From IMG/VR virus record IMGVR_UViG_3300047178_000060, positions 1 to 37,339 of that record: a DNA stretch of 37,339 bases; one strand, given 5' to 3'. Below are positions 36,372 to 37,339 of this stretch, piece by piece (the stretch's first letter is position 1; each line of letters opens with the position of its first letter). Both the position numbers and the translations under genes were made by a program. Source of the DNA: a virus. The notes beneath the pieces were generated by a model. The model searched no databases. It was not told where the DNA came from and saw only the letters and a list, made by a program, of their open reading frames with translations.

Positions 36372-36629
36372 CTAGCCGCCTCTGAACCAGGCTTTGATGC
36401 CGTTGATGTTGTAGGCCGCGTATGTGCTGGCCATAAATATACTGCCCAGCACAATCAGCACCTTCGTGCCGCCTGTAATTTTGTCGTTCAACGCTTCAAG
36501 CGCGTCGATCTTTGCCGCGTAGCGGGCGAGCAAATCGCTGTACTCTGCCAGCCTCGCATCCTTGTTGCGGTCGGCCTCTTCCAAGGCCGCCACTTTCATC
36601 CCCAGCTCGTAGACGCTCGGCGTCACCAT
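36372..36629 (-). CDS. XhlA-like membrane protein of the lysis cassette
   Basis: An 85-residue protein: an N-terminal coiled-coil (YELGMKVAALEEADRNKDARLAEYSDLLARYAAKIDALEALNDKI, residues 7-51) followed by one membrane helix (TKVLIVLGSIFMASTYAAY, residues 55-73) and a short basic tail. This order is that of XhlA-type proteins, which cooperate with holins in lysis. It touches the Rz1-like gene by one base. Confidence 0.72.
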   Translation of the reverse strand: MVTPSVYELGMKVAALEEADRNKDARLAEYSDLLARYAAKIDALEALNDKITGGTKVLIVLGSIFMASTYAAYNINGIKAWFRGG

Positions 36630-36892
36630 TACTTGCCCGCCGGCGCGGCCAAAGCTTGTTTCACGGCGGCCAGGTGCAACCGGCAGTCCTGTCCCGCGAC
36701 ATCGATCGCGACGAGCAGATCCGCCGCCTGGCTTTGCAGCGTCATCGGCGGAATCGGCGGCTCATCCATACAGGTCAGCAGCTCGGCCGGCAGCTGCGGC
36801 GTCACCACCCGAGTTTCCACCACGGTCTGCACCACCGGCTGCGGCGTTGCACAGCCGGTGAGCAGCACCAGCGCCAAAAGCATCATCCTCAT
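36629..36892 (-). CDS. Rz1-like outer-membrane spanin lipoprotein
   Basis: An 87-residue lipoprotein with the lipobox LTGC (Cys14) directly after a hydrophobic signal (MMLLALVLLTG). It continues with a Pro/Gln/Val-rich segment and a helical C-terminus. It starts inside the end of the Rz-like gene with a 4-bp ATGA overlap, the embedded/overlapping arrangement of Rz/Rz1 pairs. It is probably the o-spanin that fuses outer and inner membranes at lysis. A longer in-frame start at 37144 would run antisense-like through the Rz gene without a signal, so I reject it. Confidence 0.78.
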   Translation of the reverse strand: MRMMLLALVLLTGCATPQPVVQTVVETRVVTPQLPAELLTCMDEPPIPPMTLQSQAADLLVAIDVAGQDCRLHLAAVKQALAAPAGK

Positions 36893-37281
36893 GGCGCGTC
36901 TCCATGGTTGGCGCGCAACCCGGCGAGCGCGTTCTGCAGCACCGGCGCCAGCGGGCCATCCTGGCCCGGCTGCGCGGCCTGGGATTGCAGGCTGGCGCGC
37001 AGACTCGCACCGCTGCTGACATTCACCGTCGCCACCGGCAACAGCGCCGCCTGCGCCACACTCAGCTGCGACGCCAGCGCCGATTCGGTCACTTGCGCCT
37101 TCTGGTCCAGCGCGTTGGCATCCGCCGCGCGCTCGGCCGAGCACGTCGCGGCATCCGCGCGAATCGTCTCCTGCGCGCCGCGCAGTTCAGCGCGCAGGAA
37201 CATGCCCGCAATCAGCAAACCGCCGATCACCACCCACGGCCCGATCTTCCAAGCCAGCCTCAGTCCAGCCAACGCACCCAT
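36889..37281 (-). CDS. Rz-like inner-membrane spanin
   Basis: A 130-residue protein with an N-terminal membrane helix (WKIGPWVVIGGLLIAGMFL, about residues 11-29) and a long periplasmic helical part (RAELRGAQETIRADAATCSAERAADANALDQKAQVTES...). This is the i-spanin topology, and the Rz1-like lipoprotein follows with an overlap. The first 69 bases of the gene lie in the terminal repeat, so on the circle it starts directly after the holin-like gene (two-base gap). Confidence 0.72.
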   Translation of the reverse strand: MGALAGLRLAWKIGPWVVIGGLLIAGMFLRAELRGAQETIRADAATCSAERAADANALDQKAQVTESALASQLSVAQAALLPVATVNVSSGASLRASLQSQAAQPGQDGPLAPVLQNALAGLRANHGDAP

Positions 37282-37339
37282 ATCAGCCTCCCAGTTTCGC
37301 CTTAATCCCCATGCCGAACGACGCGGCGAGCAGCACTTT
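37213..37339. repeat. Terminal direct repeat, right copy (circularity overlap)
   Basis: Identical to bases 1-127. The Rz-like gene reads across this part in both copies of the circle, so the two ends fit a single unbroken coding sequence, supporting circular closure. Confidence 0.95.

Noticed and set aside
1-37339. CRISPR array, insertion sequence or diversity-generating retroelement
   Set aside because: No regularly spaced repeats with spacers, transposase frame or reverse transcriptase was found on either strand. The Mtd-N domain alone does not indicate a diversity element.

Overview
The window is a complete genome of a temperate, siphovirus-type tailed phage, most likely of an alphaproteobacterium. 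Its first 127 bases are repeated exactly as its last 127 bases, so it is a circular (or circularly permuted) molecule of about 37,212 bp opened at an arbitrary point. An alphaproteobacterial host is inferred from the gene-transfer-agent-like tail-tip cassette (DUF2460, DUF2163, NlpC/P60 and hub proteins), the overlapping excisionase-like/integrase pair, the GcrA-like N-terminus of one early protein, and a half tRNA-Thr(GGU) of alphaproteobacterial type. Genus cannot be read from the sequence.

The late genes run on the minus strand from about 23.9 kb down to 0.07 kb and continue through the circle junction to 35.78 kb. Their order is HNH nuclease, small and large terminase, portal, protease, HK97-fold capsid, head-tail connectors, tail tube, tail chaperone (with a -1 frameshift product found here), tape measure, tail-tip proteins, two receptor-binding-type proteins, and a lysis cassette (holin-like, Rz/Rz1-like, XhlA-like, GH108 endolysin). 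One gene of this block, a DUF4236 gene at 12.4-12.7 kb, points the other way and separates the chaperone from the tape measure. A strong terminator sits directly before the capsid gene and a 29-bp perfect palindrome directly after it.

The early minus-strand operon begins at about 29.06 kb. A TTGACA promoter with an operator in its spacer appears to make a leaderless mRNA for a Cro/YdaS-like protein. The operon continues to a CII-like regulator, small proteins, a DnaB-type helicase, an initiator-like protein carrying a possible origin, and a C-terminal HTH protein in the place of a late regulator. It ends at a strong terminator near 23.87 kb. An AT-hook/WYL-like gene lies antisense between the cro-like and cII-like genes.

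The plus-strand operon (29.1-35.3 kb) starts with a second XRE regulator and an array of operator-like sites. It then encodes two tiny membrane proteins, a cupin-like protein, a ParB-family protein without ParA, an excisionase-like gene overlapping the integrase, a four-cysteine protein and an AlpA-like HTH protein. The non-coding 35.32-35.78 kb region looks like the attachment site. It holds a 5' half of tRNA-Thr, two identical 18-bp repeats (possible integrase arm sites), and a tRNA-Ser-like RNA with a 10-bp acceptor helix.

The most unusual global signal is a palindrome, GAACG-S-CGTTC, present ten times where about 0.02 would be expected by chance. Its geometry (13-bp core TGAACG-S-CGTTCA) is that of the KorB operator, and KorB is a ParB-family protein, so the phage ParB is a plausible reader.
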